A DNA stretch of 54,110 bases from a candidate division WOR-3 bacterium (GTDB lineage Bacteria; Hydrothermota; Tepidihabitantia; SM23-42; JAOAFX01), in contig JBDRWD010000012.1 of assembly GCA_039802205.1 (NCBI GenBank), positions 1 through 54,110 on the forward strand. Reading direction: 5' to 3'. The notes under the pieces were generated by a model that did no database searches, had not been told where the DNA came from, and was given only the letters and a program-made list of their open reading frames with translations. Made by a program: the position numbers and the translations under genes. Positions 8,481 to 16,917 of the stretch are shown one piece after another. Position 1 is the first letter of the stretch. Each line of letters starts with the position of its first letter.

Positions 8481-9469
8481 TTTCCTCTCCGGTCACTCAA
8501 GAAAACACTGAGAAAAAACAGACCAAAGGCGATTGCCAGAAAGTATTGATAACGCTCCTCAAACTGAACATACTCACCACCCCCAAATTCCTTTTTCTTA
8601 ATTGATTCCAATTCCTCAATCAACTTTTCAATGTAGGGACCTTCGGTCCTAAAAAATCTTCCATTTGCCATGCGCGCAATCAAAAGCAATAATCTATCTG
8701 CGAGTCGCGTCATAACAATATTCCCATCGCGGTCCTTTTTATAAACAACACTCCCGCCTGATGTCTCTGGAATGGGTGCCCCTTCAGGTGTGCCGATGCC
8801 CACGGTAAACACCCGCACCCCCTGGTCAATCGCCTTTTCCAATGCTGGCAGCGGATCACCTTCCAGATTATCACCGTCGGTGAAAAGGATGAGTGCCTTG
8901 TGGGTTTCTTCTTTAGGATTGAATAATGAAGAAGAAACCTCGATGGCACGGGCAATATTTGTCCCAGGTCGTGGTATCATATTCGGTTCGATGATATCCA
9001 GAAATAGTTTAGCGGCATCGATATCCGTTGTCAATGGGCACATCACATAGCAGTCTCCCGCAAAGGCGGTAATACCTACCTGATGGGTTCCGAGATTATT
9101 AAGTAGATATGCAATGTCCTGTTTCGCCCTCTCTAATCTCGAAGGTTTGACATCCTGGGCATACATGCTTTTGGAGGCATCAAGGGCAATAACGATATCA
9201 ATACCCTTCCCTTTATAAATCTGTAATTTTTCACCCCATTTAGGACGGGCAAGACTGATAATCAGAAATAATACTGCACCCAAAAAGAGCAACGATTTTA
9301 TCCAGAACATTCGCCCGTTGAACATCTCGATAAGAAATGGAATCAGATTATCATCAGCAAATTTTTTAAGCGCGCGCTTTTTCTGAAGATAGAGTAATAT
9401 AAATCCCAGCCACATGACTGGAAGCACGAGGAGGAGATAAAGGTATTTTGGTTCTGCCCACTTGATCAC
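8471..9469 (-). CDS. batB: BatB, VWA-domain membrane protein
   Basis: 332 residues: two N-terminal transmembrane helices (about 8-28 and 53-73), a von Willebrand A domain (about 85-285) with the MIDAS motif DASKSM and later TDGDN, and a C-terminal helix (YFLAIAFGLFFLSVFL). GTG 9469 is chosen as start: GAGGAGG lies five bases upstream and the GTG overlaps the batA stop as GTGA. An ATG 18 bases earlier would place that Shine-Dalgarno inside the gene. Together with BatA it presumably forms a metal-dependent VWA scaffold in the inner membrane. Confidence 0.9.
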   Translation of the reverse strand: MIKWAEPKYLYLLLVLPVMWLGFILLYLQKKRALKKFADDNLIPFLIEMFNGRMFWIKSLLFLGAVLFLIISLARPKWGEKLQIYKGKGIDIVIALDASKSMYAQDVKPSRLERAKQDIAYLLNNLGTHQVGITAFAGDCYVMCPLTTDIDAAKLFLDIIEPNMIPRPGTNIARAIEVSSSLFNPKEETHKALILFTDGDNLEGDPLPALEKAIDQGVRVFTVGIGTPEGAPIPETSGGSVVYKKDRDGNIVMTRLADRLLLLIARMANGRFFRTEGPYIEKLIEELESIKKKEFGGGEYVQFEERYQYFLAIAFGLFFLSVFLSDRRGKWI

Positions 9470-10443
9470 GGTAGCCTCCTCAACCATGTCACTGAGAGAA
9501 TAAAATTAGCGAAACAAAAGATGATCGCCGGAAGCATGAAAGATTGTGCCTTCTCTGAATAGACTGTGTATCTTGATACTTTAAAAGTGGTGGGTTCCAG
9601 TTTATCAATTTCATCATAAATAGTTTTCAGCGCCTGGGCATCGGTCGCAAGAAACGCCCTCCCACCGGTGAGGTTAGCAATCTCTTCTAAGGTTTTCATA
9701 TCCAAATCCACTTCTTCACGTACATAAATCTTGCCGTATATTGGATGGCGCACCGGTATCGGAACCGGTCCCTTGGAGCCAACACCAATACAATAAACTT
9801 TGATATTATGGGCTTGGGCAAGTCTGGCGGCCGTGAGCGGATCAACTTCTCCAGCATTATTAAGTCCATCGGTCAAGAGTATAATTATTTTCTCTTTCGC
9901 TTTGGAGTCCTTCAATCTTGCCACCGCGGTTGCTAACCCCATTCCAATCGCGGTTCCGTCCTGGATGATACCGAAATCAATCCGATCCAATAGGTCGAGT
10001 AGGATCTTATGGTCAATGGTAAGGGGACATTGAGTCAATGCCGTCACCGCAAATATCACCAGGCCAATCCGGTCGCCTGGTCTTTTTGAGATAAACTCCT
10101 TGGCGCGTTCTTTTGCCACATATAAGCGATTCTTGGGACTGAAATCTTCTGCCTGCATCGTGCCGGAGATATCAAGACAGAGCATGATATCCACACCTCG
10201 GGTCTCGGTCTCTTCATACACCCGACCCTGTTGAGGCCGGGCAAGACCCAAAACCATTAGGATAAGGCATCCGGCATTAAGAATAAGAAAAAGATACTTG
10301 AAAAAGTAGTTCCGGTGTGGATAAATTTTGAAAAAGTGGGTATCGGAAAATTTAATCGCCGCGGTGCGTTTTTTCAGCTCCCAGTATATCAATCCTGCCA
10401 CCGGTATGAGTAATAGAAAGAATAATGGTTGGGCAAATCTCAT
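9466..10443 (-). CDS. batA: BatA, VWA-domain membrane protein
   Basis: 325 residues with the same plan as BatB: N-terminal membrane helices (about 5-23 and 49-68), a VWA domain (about 85-280) with MIDAS residues DISGTM and LTDGLNN, and a C-terminal membrane helix (MLPAIIFCFANFILS). Paralogue of BatB; BatA is normally the first of the pair, as here. It starts with an ATGA overlap with the upstream gene and ends with a GTGA overlap with batB. Bat proteins are linked to oxidative-stress tolerance in Bacteroides; their molecular activity is not settled. Confidence 0.92.
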   Translation of the reverse strand: MRFAQPLFFLLLIPVAGLIYWELKKRTAAIKFSDTHFFKIYPHRNYFFKYLFLILNAGCLILMVLGLARPQQGRVYEETETRGVDIMLCLDISGTMQAEDFSPKNRLYVAKERAKEFISKRPGDRIGLVIFAVTALTQCPLTIDHKILLDLLDRIDFGIIQDGTAIGMGLATAVARLKDSKAKEKIIILLTDGLNNAGEVDPLTAARLAQAHNIKVYCIGVGSKGPVPIPVRHPIYGKIYVREEVDLDMKTLEEIANLTGGRAFLATDAQALKTIYDEIDKLEPTTFKVSRYTVYSEKAQSFMLPAIIFCFANFILSVTWLRRLP

Positions 10444-11315
10444 TTTTCTAACTCCGTTTCTTCCGGGATGGTTTTTAGAATCAACTCCCGACTCTTTTTC
10501 AGTATCTCATCCGTCGCTTCTGATGAAGGAATAAATTTTGCATACTTAACCATATCTGCAAACTGGAATACACGTTGGAATTCATCACGCATGGGGACCT
10601 TTAGTAACTTCATACTTTGAATTATCTCGGTGGTTGTCTGTTCAATCGCAGGAAAATGGAATCTTTCCTCTAAGTATCGCTTAATGATCTCAGTAAGTGT
10701 ATAATAAAATTTCTTTATTAAACCTTTGTTTAACAAATCCTCTTTTACCAATCCATCAAGCGCATTCAAAGCCCGCTCCCAACATGGAATTTTTCTTTCC
10801 GCTACAGACTTTTGTTGTCTCCACCTTCGGTAAAAGCGTAGTCCGAGAAAGGTCGATAGCCCGGCAGCGACAACAATCAACAAAATTATCACTGGCAGGT
10901 AACTGGGAAATTCTATCATTTCTTTGATGTCATTAATATCCTTCATCTCTTGAGGTAAAACGCTAGCCACTTTGATTTCTACTGAATCGGTTTGCACGGT
11001 ATCAATTTTGGTTCCGTCCTTAAAGATGAACTTCAAAGGCGGAAACTTTAAATCGCCGGTGGCGAAGGCAGCCGCCTTTATAAGATAATTATGTTTTGCA
11101 AATCCTTTCTCCTGAACAATCTTGTGTTGCTGATCAATTATTGTGAATGGTCCAATGGAATCAACGAATGGCTCTGAAATATTCTTACCAGTGGGGAAGG
11201 TGACTTCAACAATTATCTCAAAAGGATCACCGATGGTCAGTTTTCGGTTGATATACTCTCGAGCAAGATTTGCTCTTGCTTCAATCTTATATAACAGAAA
11301 AATCAATAGTATCAT
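10440..11315 (-). CDS. Bat-operon membrane protein with short BatD-like ectodomain
   Basis: 291 residues: N-terminal signal-like helix (ILLIFLLYKIEARA), a beta-rich domain starting REYINRKLTIGDPFEIIVEV that resembles one BatD repeat, a transmembrane helix near 140-162 (YLPVIILLIVVAAGLSTFLG), and a cytoplasmic helical domain with a TEIIKRYLEERF segment like the C-terminal part of BatD. It occupies the place of the BatD/DUF4381-like small protein found between DUF58 and batA in many operons. Starts 8 bp after the DUF58 stop and overlaps batA by 4 bp. I do not assign a symbol. Confidence 0.8.
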   Translation of the reverse strand: MILLIFLLYKIEARANLAREYINRKLTIGDPFEIIVEVTFPTGKNISEPFVDSIGPFTIIDQQHKIVQEKGFAKHNYLIKAAAFATGDLKFPPLKFIFKDGTKIDTVQTDSVEIKVASVLPQEMKDINDIKEMIEFPSYLPVIILLIVVAAGLSTFLGLRFYRRWRQQKSVAERKIPCWERALNALDGLVKEDLLNKGLIKKFYYTLTEIIKRYLEERFHFPAIEQTTTEIIQSMKLLKVPMRDEFQRVFQFADMVKYAKFIPSSEATDEILKKSRELILKTIPEETELEK

Positions 11316-11323
11316 ATCGCCAT

Positions 11324-12217
11324 TTAGCGAAATCTGCGCGCCCGTTCTTCAAAGAATTTGTGGAGTTTGGGCGTAAAATCTTCAGCAGTTTTTAAATCGA
11401 TATAATCAACACCCAACGATTTAAACAATCGCTCCTGGGCGATCGCCTTCATTTCACAATAACGCCGGTATTGGTCAAGCAAACTCTTATCATCGGTATT
11501 CACCATCATAATCTCGCCGGTTTCTAAGTCCTCAAATTCCACGATACCCAATTTGGGAATATCTTCTTCCCGAGGATCCGTGATTCTTATCACCACTAAG
11601 TCATGTTTTTTTGCAGCTACCCCAAAAGGTATCCGAATCTTTTCGGGTTCAAATCCTGAACCAAGAAAATCGCTTATGAAAAAGACAATCGCCCGATGTC
11701 TTAAGATATGCATCAAAAATTCAACCGCTTGAACGGGATCGGTACCTTTGTGTTCAGGCTGGAAATAAAGGATATCCCGGATCAACCGTAAAACATGGAA
11801 ACGCCCTTTTTTTGGTGGAACATATTTCTCTACACGATCGGTGAAGAAAAGCAGTCCCACTTTGTCATTGTTGCGCACCGCAGAAAATGCTAATGTCGCT
11901 GCCACCATCGCTGCCTGTTCAATCTTCAATTGATTTTTGGTCCCGAAATGGCTTGAACCAGATGCATCAACGCATAATATCACTGTCAGTTCCCTTTCTT
12001 CCACATATTTTTTCACATACGGTCGTCCCATCCTTGCCGTGACCTTCCAGTCAATGGCACGAATATCATCGCCTGGAAGATACTCGCGCACATCCACAAA
12101 CTCTATTCCGGTGCCTTTAAATGATGATTTATATTCGCCAGCAAAAGTTGTATTCACCAACTTCTTGGTGCGAATTTCAATCGCACGAATTTTTTTTACA
12201 AATTCTGGAGCAAGCAT
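11324..12217 (-). CDS. DUF58 domain protein of the MoxR/Bat system
   Basis: 297 residues, soluble. Contains the DUF58 signature GTGIEFVDVREYLPGDDIRAIDWKV region (about 36-58) followed by a VWA-like fold with DASGS (about 86-90) as the MIDAS-type loop. DUF58 proteins are encoded beside moxR in most bacteria and are thought to be handled by the MoxR chaperone. The ATG follows the moxR stop with no gap (TAA then ATG), indicating translational coupling. Confidence 0.92.
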   Translation of the reverse strand: MLAPEFVKKIRAIEIRTKKLVNTTFAGEYKSSFKGTGIEFVDVREYLPGDDIRAIDWKVTARMGRPYVKKYVEERELTVILCVDASGSSHFGTKNQLKIEQAAMVAATLAFSAVRNNDKVGLLFFTDRVEKYVPPKKGRFHVLRLIRDILYFQPEHKGTDPVQAVEFLMHILRHRAIVFFISDFLGSGFEPEKIRIPFGVAAKKHDLVVIRITDPREEDIPKLGIVEFEDLETGEIMMVNTDDKSLLDQYRRYCEMKAIAQERLFKSLGVDYIDLKTAEDFTPKLHKFFEERARRFR

Positions 12218-13219
12218 TTACGGGACTTCTACTCCGGCAAGAATTTTTTGAATAATTTCATCAGTCGTTATTTCTTCAGCTTCTGCCTCGTAGGTGAGGA
12301 TGATGCGGTGTCTCAGGACATCCGGTGCGAGCTCCTTGATATCTTCGGGAATTACAAAACCACGCCGCTTCAAAAAAGCCATCGCCCGGGCGGTGGTGGT
12401 AAGATATATTGATGCTCGTGGTGATGCACCGTATCGGATTAGACCTTTCAACTCATTGAGATTATACTTTTCCGGCTCTCGGGTTGCAAAAACCAGATCC
12501 ACGATGTAATCCTTTATCTTCTTATCCACATAGATTTTTTTACACAATTCTCGGGCTTTGATGATCGTGGCGGGATCGACCACCGGCTTTATCTCCGGCT
12601 CACCGCTCACCGCAATCCGTTCAATGATCTCTTTCTCCTCTTCCTTGGTGGGATAAGTAATCTTCACCTTCAGCAAAAACCGATCAACCTGGGCTTCGGG
12701 TAAAGGATAGGTACCCTCTTGTTCGATAGGATTCTGGGTTGCCAATACCAGAAATGGGTCATCAAGTTTGAAGGTCTCTTCGCCGATCGTCACCTGCCTT
12801 TCCTGCATCGCCTCCAAGAGTGCGCTTTGAACCTTGGGTGGTGTGCGGTTGATTTCATCTGCCAGAATAATATTGGCAAAAATCGGACCCTTGCTCACCG
12901 TAAATTCACCGGTGCGTTGGTTATAGATCAATGTACCGGTGATATCTGCCGGCAACAAATCTGGAGTGAATTGGATGCGCTGGAATTTTGCCTTTATTGC
13001 CCGCGCCAGGGTGCGCACGGCATAAGTCTTTGCCAGCCCCGGCACCCCTTCTATCAAGACATGACCGTTCGCCAGTAGACCGATTAACAACCGGTTTATC
13101 AAATAATTCTGCCCTACAATCGCCTTGCTAATCTCCGCTATCAGTGCCTGCACAAACAGACTTTCTCGCTCAATCTCCTCATTTATCTGTTTAATATCAT
13201 CTTTAAGCTCCATATTCAT
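12218..13219 (-). CDS. MoxR-family AAA+ ATPase
   Basis: 333 residues. Walker A loop GVPGLAKT (about 57-64), Walker B ILADEINR (about 119-126), sensor 1 ATQNP (about 160-164) and a C-terminal lid. MoxR ATPases act as chaperones that insert metal cofactors or help assemble VWA-domain proteins, here BatA, BatB and the DUF58 protein. First gene of the nine-gene operon; AAGGGGG lies three bases before the ATG at 13219. Two in-frame ATGs are present (codons 1 and 3). Confidence 0.95.
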   Translation of the reverse strand: MNMELKDDIKQINEEIERESLFVQALIAEISKAIVGQNYLINRLLIGLLANGHVLIEGVPGLAKTYAVRTLARAIKAKFQRIQFTPDLLPADITGTLIYNQRTGEFTVSKGPIFANIILADEINRTPPKVQSALLEAMQERQVTIGEETFKLDDPFLVLATQNPIEQEGTYPLPEAQVDRFLLKVKITYPTKEEEKEIIERIAVSGEPEIKPVVDPATIIKARELCKKIYVDKKIKDYIVDLVFATREPEKYNLNELKGLIRYGASPRASIYLTTTARAMAFLKRRGFVIPEDIKELAPDVLRHRIILTYEAEAEEITTDEIIQKILAGVEVP

Positions 13220-13333
13220 GACCCCCTTCTTTTTACTCTATCGCCTTTTGATAATTCTGCGCTACCAATATTTTTAAAGATAAATGGCAGCTCCGTATTC
13301 AATCCGCGTAAAGAATTTAAATGGGCTACCATC

Positions 13334-13361
13334 GGAATATTGGTTATATAATATATGACAA
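13334..13361 (-). promoter_or_regulatory. Possible promoter of the moxR-bat operon
   Basis: Minus strand TTGTCA (13361-13356), 16 bp, TATTCC (13339-13334). Both boxes are weaker than other promoters in the window and would give a leader of about 110 nt. Offered because the 16-bp spacing matches the local rule. Confidence 0.35.
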
Positions 13362-13389
13362 TCAGATATCTTCAAGGTTTATTTAAAAT

Positions 13390-13422
13390 AAAAAGGCGGA
13401 TGCATCATACACCCGCCTTTTT
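13390..13422 (-). terminator. Rho-independent terminator (may act on both strands)
   Basis: Ten-base inverted repeat AAAAAGGCGG / CCGCCTTTTT separated by 13 bases. It lies 18 bp past the stop of the minus-strand thioredoxin-fold gene and provides the T-run in either direction. It separates that gene from the moxR operon. Confidence 0.8.
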
Positions 13423-13440
13423 AATAAATTGGTTCGGCAC

Positions 13441-14502
13441 CTATCTTATCACAATCTTTCCTGATTTTTCTTTATCAGATGATATGAACCTGTAGAAATA
13501 AACCCCGGAATTCACTCTTTTACCTGCTTGATCTTTCAGATCCCATTCTATTGTCTCTTTATCGCCTGAGGCATATCCATCTATCTCCAAAATCTTCCTA
13601 CCTGCGACATCAAAGATTGAAATAGAATACACTTCTCCCTTATTGAGGAAGAAGGTGAAGCGAGTATGATTAACACACGGGTTAGGGAAGGAAGCAATTG
13701 GAGTCTGTGTAGGTTTTTGAGAAACCATTTCTTCAACCGGTGTCAAATTTGTTACTTTAATCATGCCTCCCTGCCAGATCTCCTTTGTAGAATCAGGTAG
13801 CAAAAAAGGACTCTGAATCCAGGCAACGATTTCACAGCGGTTTGCATTCCAGCCGGATTGGACGGTAAAATTTCTGCTGACAATTACCGAATCACCAGGG
13901 GCAATCGTTACCGCAGTTCCACCGGTATCCGGTAGATAATCCCTTGCCACATGGTTATGCCATACATCACCATTTGGTCCTGCGTAATATAAGCTATCCT
14001 CAGTTAGAACAAATCGGACATATCCAGTGACCATTGCTGTTGTATCGCTTTTAAATTTTGCATAGACTGTTCCATTCCCGGTTGATTGATTGTAGGTTCC
14101 CCACATTGTGCAGGTGAAAGGAGCAGGTCTGTTCATTCTGGCAACTATTGAGTCTTGCCAGGTGGAATATATCCAGCGACCGCGTTTGGTGCCATCGATC
14201 CAAAGCCACGGAGTTACAAATACCCAAGAACTACCGTACCAATATGGTGCGGGATAAAAGTACATTCTCTGTCTTGCCTCAGCACTGTATAAGGGGAACT
14301 GGTTATCGATATGCATCTCTATTGCGGCAACCCTTCCAGGATAGTTTATTGCAATCTGTGCCAGTGTCCCACTGGCGGTAGCACAGCTGCTTCAGTCTTC
14401 CTGGTAGAGTTCTTCACATACCACAACCCTCTGGGCCGAGAAGCTTAGACCAAAAAGGGTAAGGACTATAAAGAGACTTGAGTGTAAATTTTTTAGCCTC
14501 AT
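13441..14502 (-). CDS. Candidate selenoprotein: exported Omp28-like thioredoxin-fold protein with sorting domain
   Basis: One continuous frame of 353 residues if the TGA at 14394-14392 is read as selenocysteine (residue 37). Promoter (14523-14550) and AAAGGAG five bases before ATG 14502 are strong. Residues 1-23 form a signal peptide (cleavage near SFSA-Q). Then VVVCEELYQED-U37-S-S-C40 aligns with the E-E-x-x-x-x-C-x-x-C active site of Omp28-related thioredoxin-fold proteins, and T97-P98 fits the cis-proline loop. A beta-rich domain follows, and residues about 275-353 are a type-IX-like sorting domain (FPNPCVNHTRF; SGVYFYRF; KIVIR end). A hairpin with a GGA loop starts right after the TGA. 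Without recoding, the ORF would be broken: a 36-residue peptide and an orphan 291-residue fragment. Alternative: a recent Cys-to-stop mutation. Confidence 0.72.
14356..14386 (-). promoter_or_regulatory. Candidate bacterial SECIS element
   Basis: Minus-strand RNA hairpin beginning five bases after the in-frame TGA. Upper stem GCCAGTG / CACTGGC closes a GGA loop; lower stem CTGT / ACAG, with bulged bases on the 5' side. An alternative pairing is CTGTGC / GCACAG plus CAGTG / CACTG with a 6-nt bulge beginning with U. The loop starts 22 nt after the TGA, within the spacing known for bacterial SECIS elements, and has a G in the first loop positions. The fold was made by eye. Confidence 0.6.
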
Positions 14503-14522
14503 CTCAACTCCTTTCTATTTCT

Positions 14523-14550
14523 ATTATAATCACATTTTCCAAAAAGTCAA
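14523..14550 (-). promoter_or_regulatory. Promoter of the candidate selenoprotein gene
   Basis: Minus strand TTGACT (14550-14545), 16-bp spacer, TATAAT (14528-14523). Transcription should start near 14516, leaving a short leader with GAAAGGAG. The MITE target duplication begins only 3 bp upstream of the -35. Confidence 0.85.
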
Positions 14551-14562
14551 TACTAATCTGCA

Positions 14563-14864
14563 CTGAGTCCTCTCCACCTTTTGTCAAATTATTATGCGCA
14601 CTGGATTATTAGAAGTAGCCGCACCCTTCAGGGTGCGAAATAACCCTGGGATTTAAAAAAAATTTATCCGCAGGCTAAAGCCTGCGCCTACCATTTTACC
14701 GGTTACCGGACGACGACCTCAGGTTGGCATTTTTTTTTATTTATGCAAGGCGAAACCTTGCCCTACGAAAGTACCCAATGCTAAATCATTGATTACCCTT
14801 ATAAATTTTGCCCATGAGTTTTATCATTCTTTCATAAGAGATAAAAAATATGGAGAGGGCTCAG
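14563..14864 (+). mobile_element. MITE copy 2 with perfect 9-bp target-site duplication
   Basis: 302-bp non-coding element with terminal inverted repeats CTGAGTCCTCTCCA (left) and TGGAGAGGGCTCAG (right). TAATCTGCA flanks it exactly on both sides (14554-14562 and 14865-14873). Internal palindromes GCACCCTTCAGGGTGC and GCAGGCTAAAGCCTGC are shared with the copies at both window ends. Its right terminus supplies the TGA stop of the flavodoxin gene. Ends and 9-bp duplications fit mobilisation by the IS4-like transposase. Confidence 0.85.
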
Positions 14865-15343
14865 TAATCTGCATATATTCTCTTAGTTAGCTTTGCCAGT
14901 TTATGCCCATATAATTCGCAACTCGTCAGCACTTTTTTATCTGGCTTTTCAATGGCTGCCGGTCCGTAGTGATATGAACCCGATTCACCCATTATAATCA
15001 TTCCATGAATTAGAAATGCCTCAAGGATGCTTAATATCGTTGTTTCTGCCCCACCCGCAATTCCCCCGCAGGAAGTAAAAGCTCCACCAACTCTCCCAGC
15101 TAATTGACCGTGGTAACGCACACTCTCATCAATGAATCGCTTCACCTCCGCTGCCATCAAACCATAGTAAGTTGGCGAACCAAGGACGATGAGGTGATAT
15201 TTTAACAAGTCTTTCGGTTTTATTCGATTCACGGCTTGAATTGTAACTTCTATCCCTTCTTTTTTTATTCCCCGGGCAATCGCCTGAGCCATTATTTTGG
15301 TATTGCCCGTGCGGGAATAGTAACTGACGAGTGCCTTGAGCAT
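14861..15343 (-). CDS. Flavodoxin-fold (WrbA-like) protein
   Basis: 160 residues of flavodoxin fold. The FMN phosphate loop is SYYSRTGNT (about 7-15), with further FMN-contact loops GSPTYYGLMAAE (about 55-66) and SCGGIAGGAETT (about 91-102). Related to flavodoxins and NAD(P)H:quinone oxidoreductases of the WrbA type; the electron partner is unknown. AAGGAGG lies 4-5 bases before ATG 15343. The last codon and stop (TAC TGA) come from the MITE end: the empty site would read GCA GAT TAG, so the insertion added only one tyrosine. Probably last gene of an operon with the ubiA-like gene and uppP. Confidence 0.88.
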   Translation of the reverse strand: MLKALVSYYSRTGNTKIMAQAIARGIKKEGIEVTIQAVNRIKPKDLLKYHLIVLGSPTYYGLMAAEVKRFIDESVRYHGQLAGRVGGAFTSCGGIAGGAETTILSILEAFLIHGMIIMGESGSYHYGPAAIEKPDKKVLTSCELYGHKLAKLTKRIYADY

Positions 15344-15365
15344 AAAACCTCCTTTTTTAAAGTTG

Positions 15366-16121
15366 CTAAATGATTAAAATCAAAAGTAAAATGAAGCTTA
15401 TCAGCAAACAGTAATAGCCAAAGATATAAAACCACCTTTGCACCAGGGCACGTAGAATCTTTAAGGCAATATAACCGGAGATAAAACTTATCAGGAGTCC
15501 AATAACGAGTTCTATTGGATTGGGGGAATTGGTGATTTCTTTCAATTCAAGAAGATTGGCACCGAAAACCGCTGGTAGCGAGAGCAAAAATGAAAAACGA
15601 AATGCTTCTTGAGGATCCACTTTTGAATAAAAACCCACGGCAATCGTCAGTCCGGAACGCGATAAACCCGGAAACACCGCAAACATCTGTCCGACTCCGA
15701 TAGACAGGGCATTAATAAACGAAATCTGTTTTGTGCCTTTTTTTACAATTGAAGTAAGGAGCACCACCATCCCGGTGATGCCTAAAAATATTATTACCAG
15801 TTTTATGTCAGTGAAAGTCGCTTCTATGAAATCGCGGAAAAGCACAACGAATATCACTATCGGAATATTGCCGATGATGATATACAGAAGATAATTCAAC
15901 ATTTGAGGTTTTTTCTTAAACACACCGTGGAGAAGCTGGACAATTTCCTGTTTAAAGAAAAAAATCGTTGCCAGAAAAGTTCCCAGATGCAAAAAGGCGG
16001 CGACCGAAACCGGTTCCGCAATCCCCATAAAATTCTCAAGTATCGCCAGATGTCCGGAACTGGAGATGGGCAAAAATTCCGTGAAACCTTGAATGATGGC
16101 TAAAATAATTATTTTAATCAT
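15366..16121 (-). CDS. uppP: Undecaprenyl-diphosphatase
   Basis: 251-residue polytopic membrane protein of the BacA/UppP family. It dephosphorylates undecaprenyl pyrophosphate to recycle the lipid carrier for peptidoglycan and O-antigen. The two catalytic signatures are present: QGFTEFLPISSSGHL (about 10-24, with the conserved Glu and Ser cluster) and PGLSRSGLTI (about 151-160, with the conserved Arg). Length matches the family (about 260). Starts in a 4-bp ATGA overlap with the ubiA-like gene. Confidence 0.95.
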   Translation of the reverse strand: MIKIIILAIIQGFTEFLPISSSGHLAILENFMGIAEPVSVAAFLHLGTFLATIFFFKQEIVQLLHGVFKKKPQMLNYLLYIIIGNIPIVIFVVLFRDFIEATFTDIKLVIIFLGITGMVVLLTSIVKKGTKQISFINALSIGVGQMFAVFPGLSRSGLTIAVGFYSKVDPQEAFRFSFLLSLPAVFGANLLELKEITNSPNPIELVIGLLISFISGYIALKILRALVQRWFYIFGYYCLLISFILLLILII

Positions 16122-16912
16122 CCGATAATAAATGCAATCAATCCTACAAGCATAATGACTTTCATGAGATTACTGGCAAACGGATAATTATCAATTTTGA
16201 TAATTGCAAATACAATCAATGGGAACGCACCCCAGATTAGAACGAGAAGATATCTCAGATTAAAAATGCCCAGGATATATGGTAGAGGGGATAGACCTAA
16301 AAGCAGAAAGAGAAAAATTCGGGCAATCTTACGCGCCCTCTCTTCGCCATAGATTATTGGCAGTGATTTGACACCAAATTGCCGGTCACCGCTAATGTCT
16401 ATAATATCTTTGATGATCTCCCGGGGGATGTGAATGAGCAAAGCAAAGAATCCTGGAATAAGGGATAATACATTATTGGTAATAAATCCACCAAGAATAA
16501 AACTTAAGCCCGCAGTGATTGCCACAAATAAATTACCCCAGGGGGTTTTTTTGAAATAGCAAGAGTAAAAAAGCAAAAACAGAATTGCAATGGTCACCAG
16601 GAGAAATGGCTTTAACCCCAGGAAAAACGACATTATTACCGCCACCCCACCAAATAAAACGCCCAAGAAAAGGGCATTGTCTTTTTTTGCCTGACCCGTA
16701 ATTAGGGGGCGGCGGGGATTGTTGATCCTATCAATTTCGATATCCATTATATCGTTTATGGTATTGCCAAAAGCACAGACCAGAAAACCGGTAATGCCCG
16801 CGAAGAAAATTTTATGGTTAAGTATTATTTCCCTACCAATCCATGCACCGCATAACACAGAAATGAATGTAATGAGACAATTAATCGGCCGAATGACTAA
16901 AAGATAACCCAC
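16118..16912 (-). CDS. UbiA prenyltransferase, DGGGP-synthase-like
   Basis: 264 residues with about eight membrane helices. Both Asp-rich motifs of UbiA enzymes are present: NTINDIMDIEIDRINNP (about 51-67) for prenyl-diphosphate/Mg2+ binding and DIIDISGDRQFG (about 168-179). The short length and RPINCLITFISVLCGAWIG start look like archaeal digeranylgeranylglyceryl-phosphate synthases rather than UbiA or MenA proper. Substrate is not proven by sequence; ubiquinone/menaquinone or other lipid roles remain possible. GTG 16912 lies 5 nt after the -10 (leaderless). Overlaps uppP by 4 bp. Confidence 0.85.
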   Translation of the reverse strand: MGYLLVIRPINCLITFISVLCGAWIGREIILNHKIFFAGITGFLVCAFGNTINDIMDIEIDRINNPRRPLITGQAKKDNALFLGVLFGGVAVIMSFFLGLKPFLLVTIAILFLLFYSCYFKKTPWGNLFVAITAGLSFILGGFITNNVLSLIPGFFALLIHIPREIIKDIIDISGDRQFGVKSLPIIYGEERARKIARIFLFLLLGLSPLPYILGIFNLRYLLVLIWGAFPLIVFAIIKIDNYPFASNLMKVIMLVGLIAFIIG

Positions 16913-16917
16913 ACTTT

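Noticed and set aside
13441-14502. Reassignment of TGA to an amino acid throughout the genome
   Set aside because: Many genes in the window end properly with TGA (nadB, batA, batC, flavodoxin, efp), so only this TGA is a recoding candidate.
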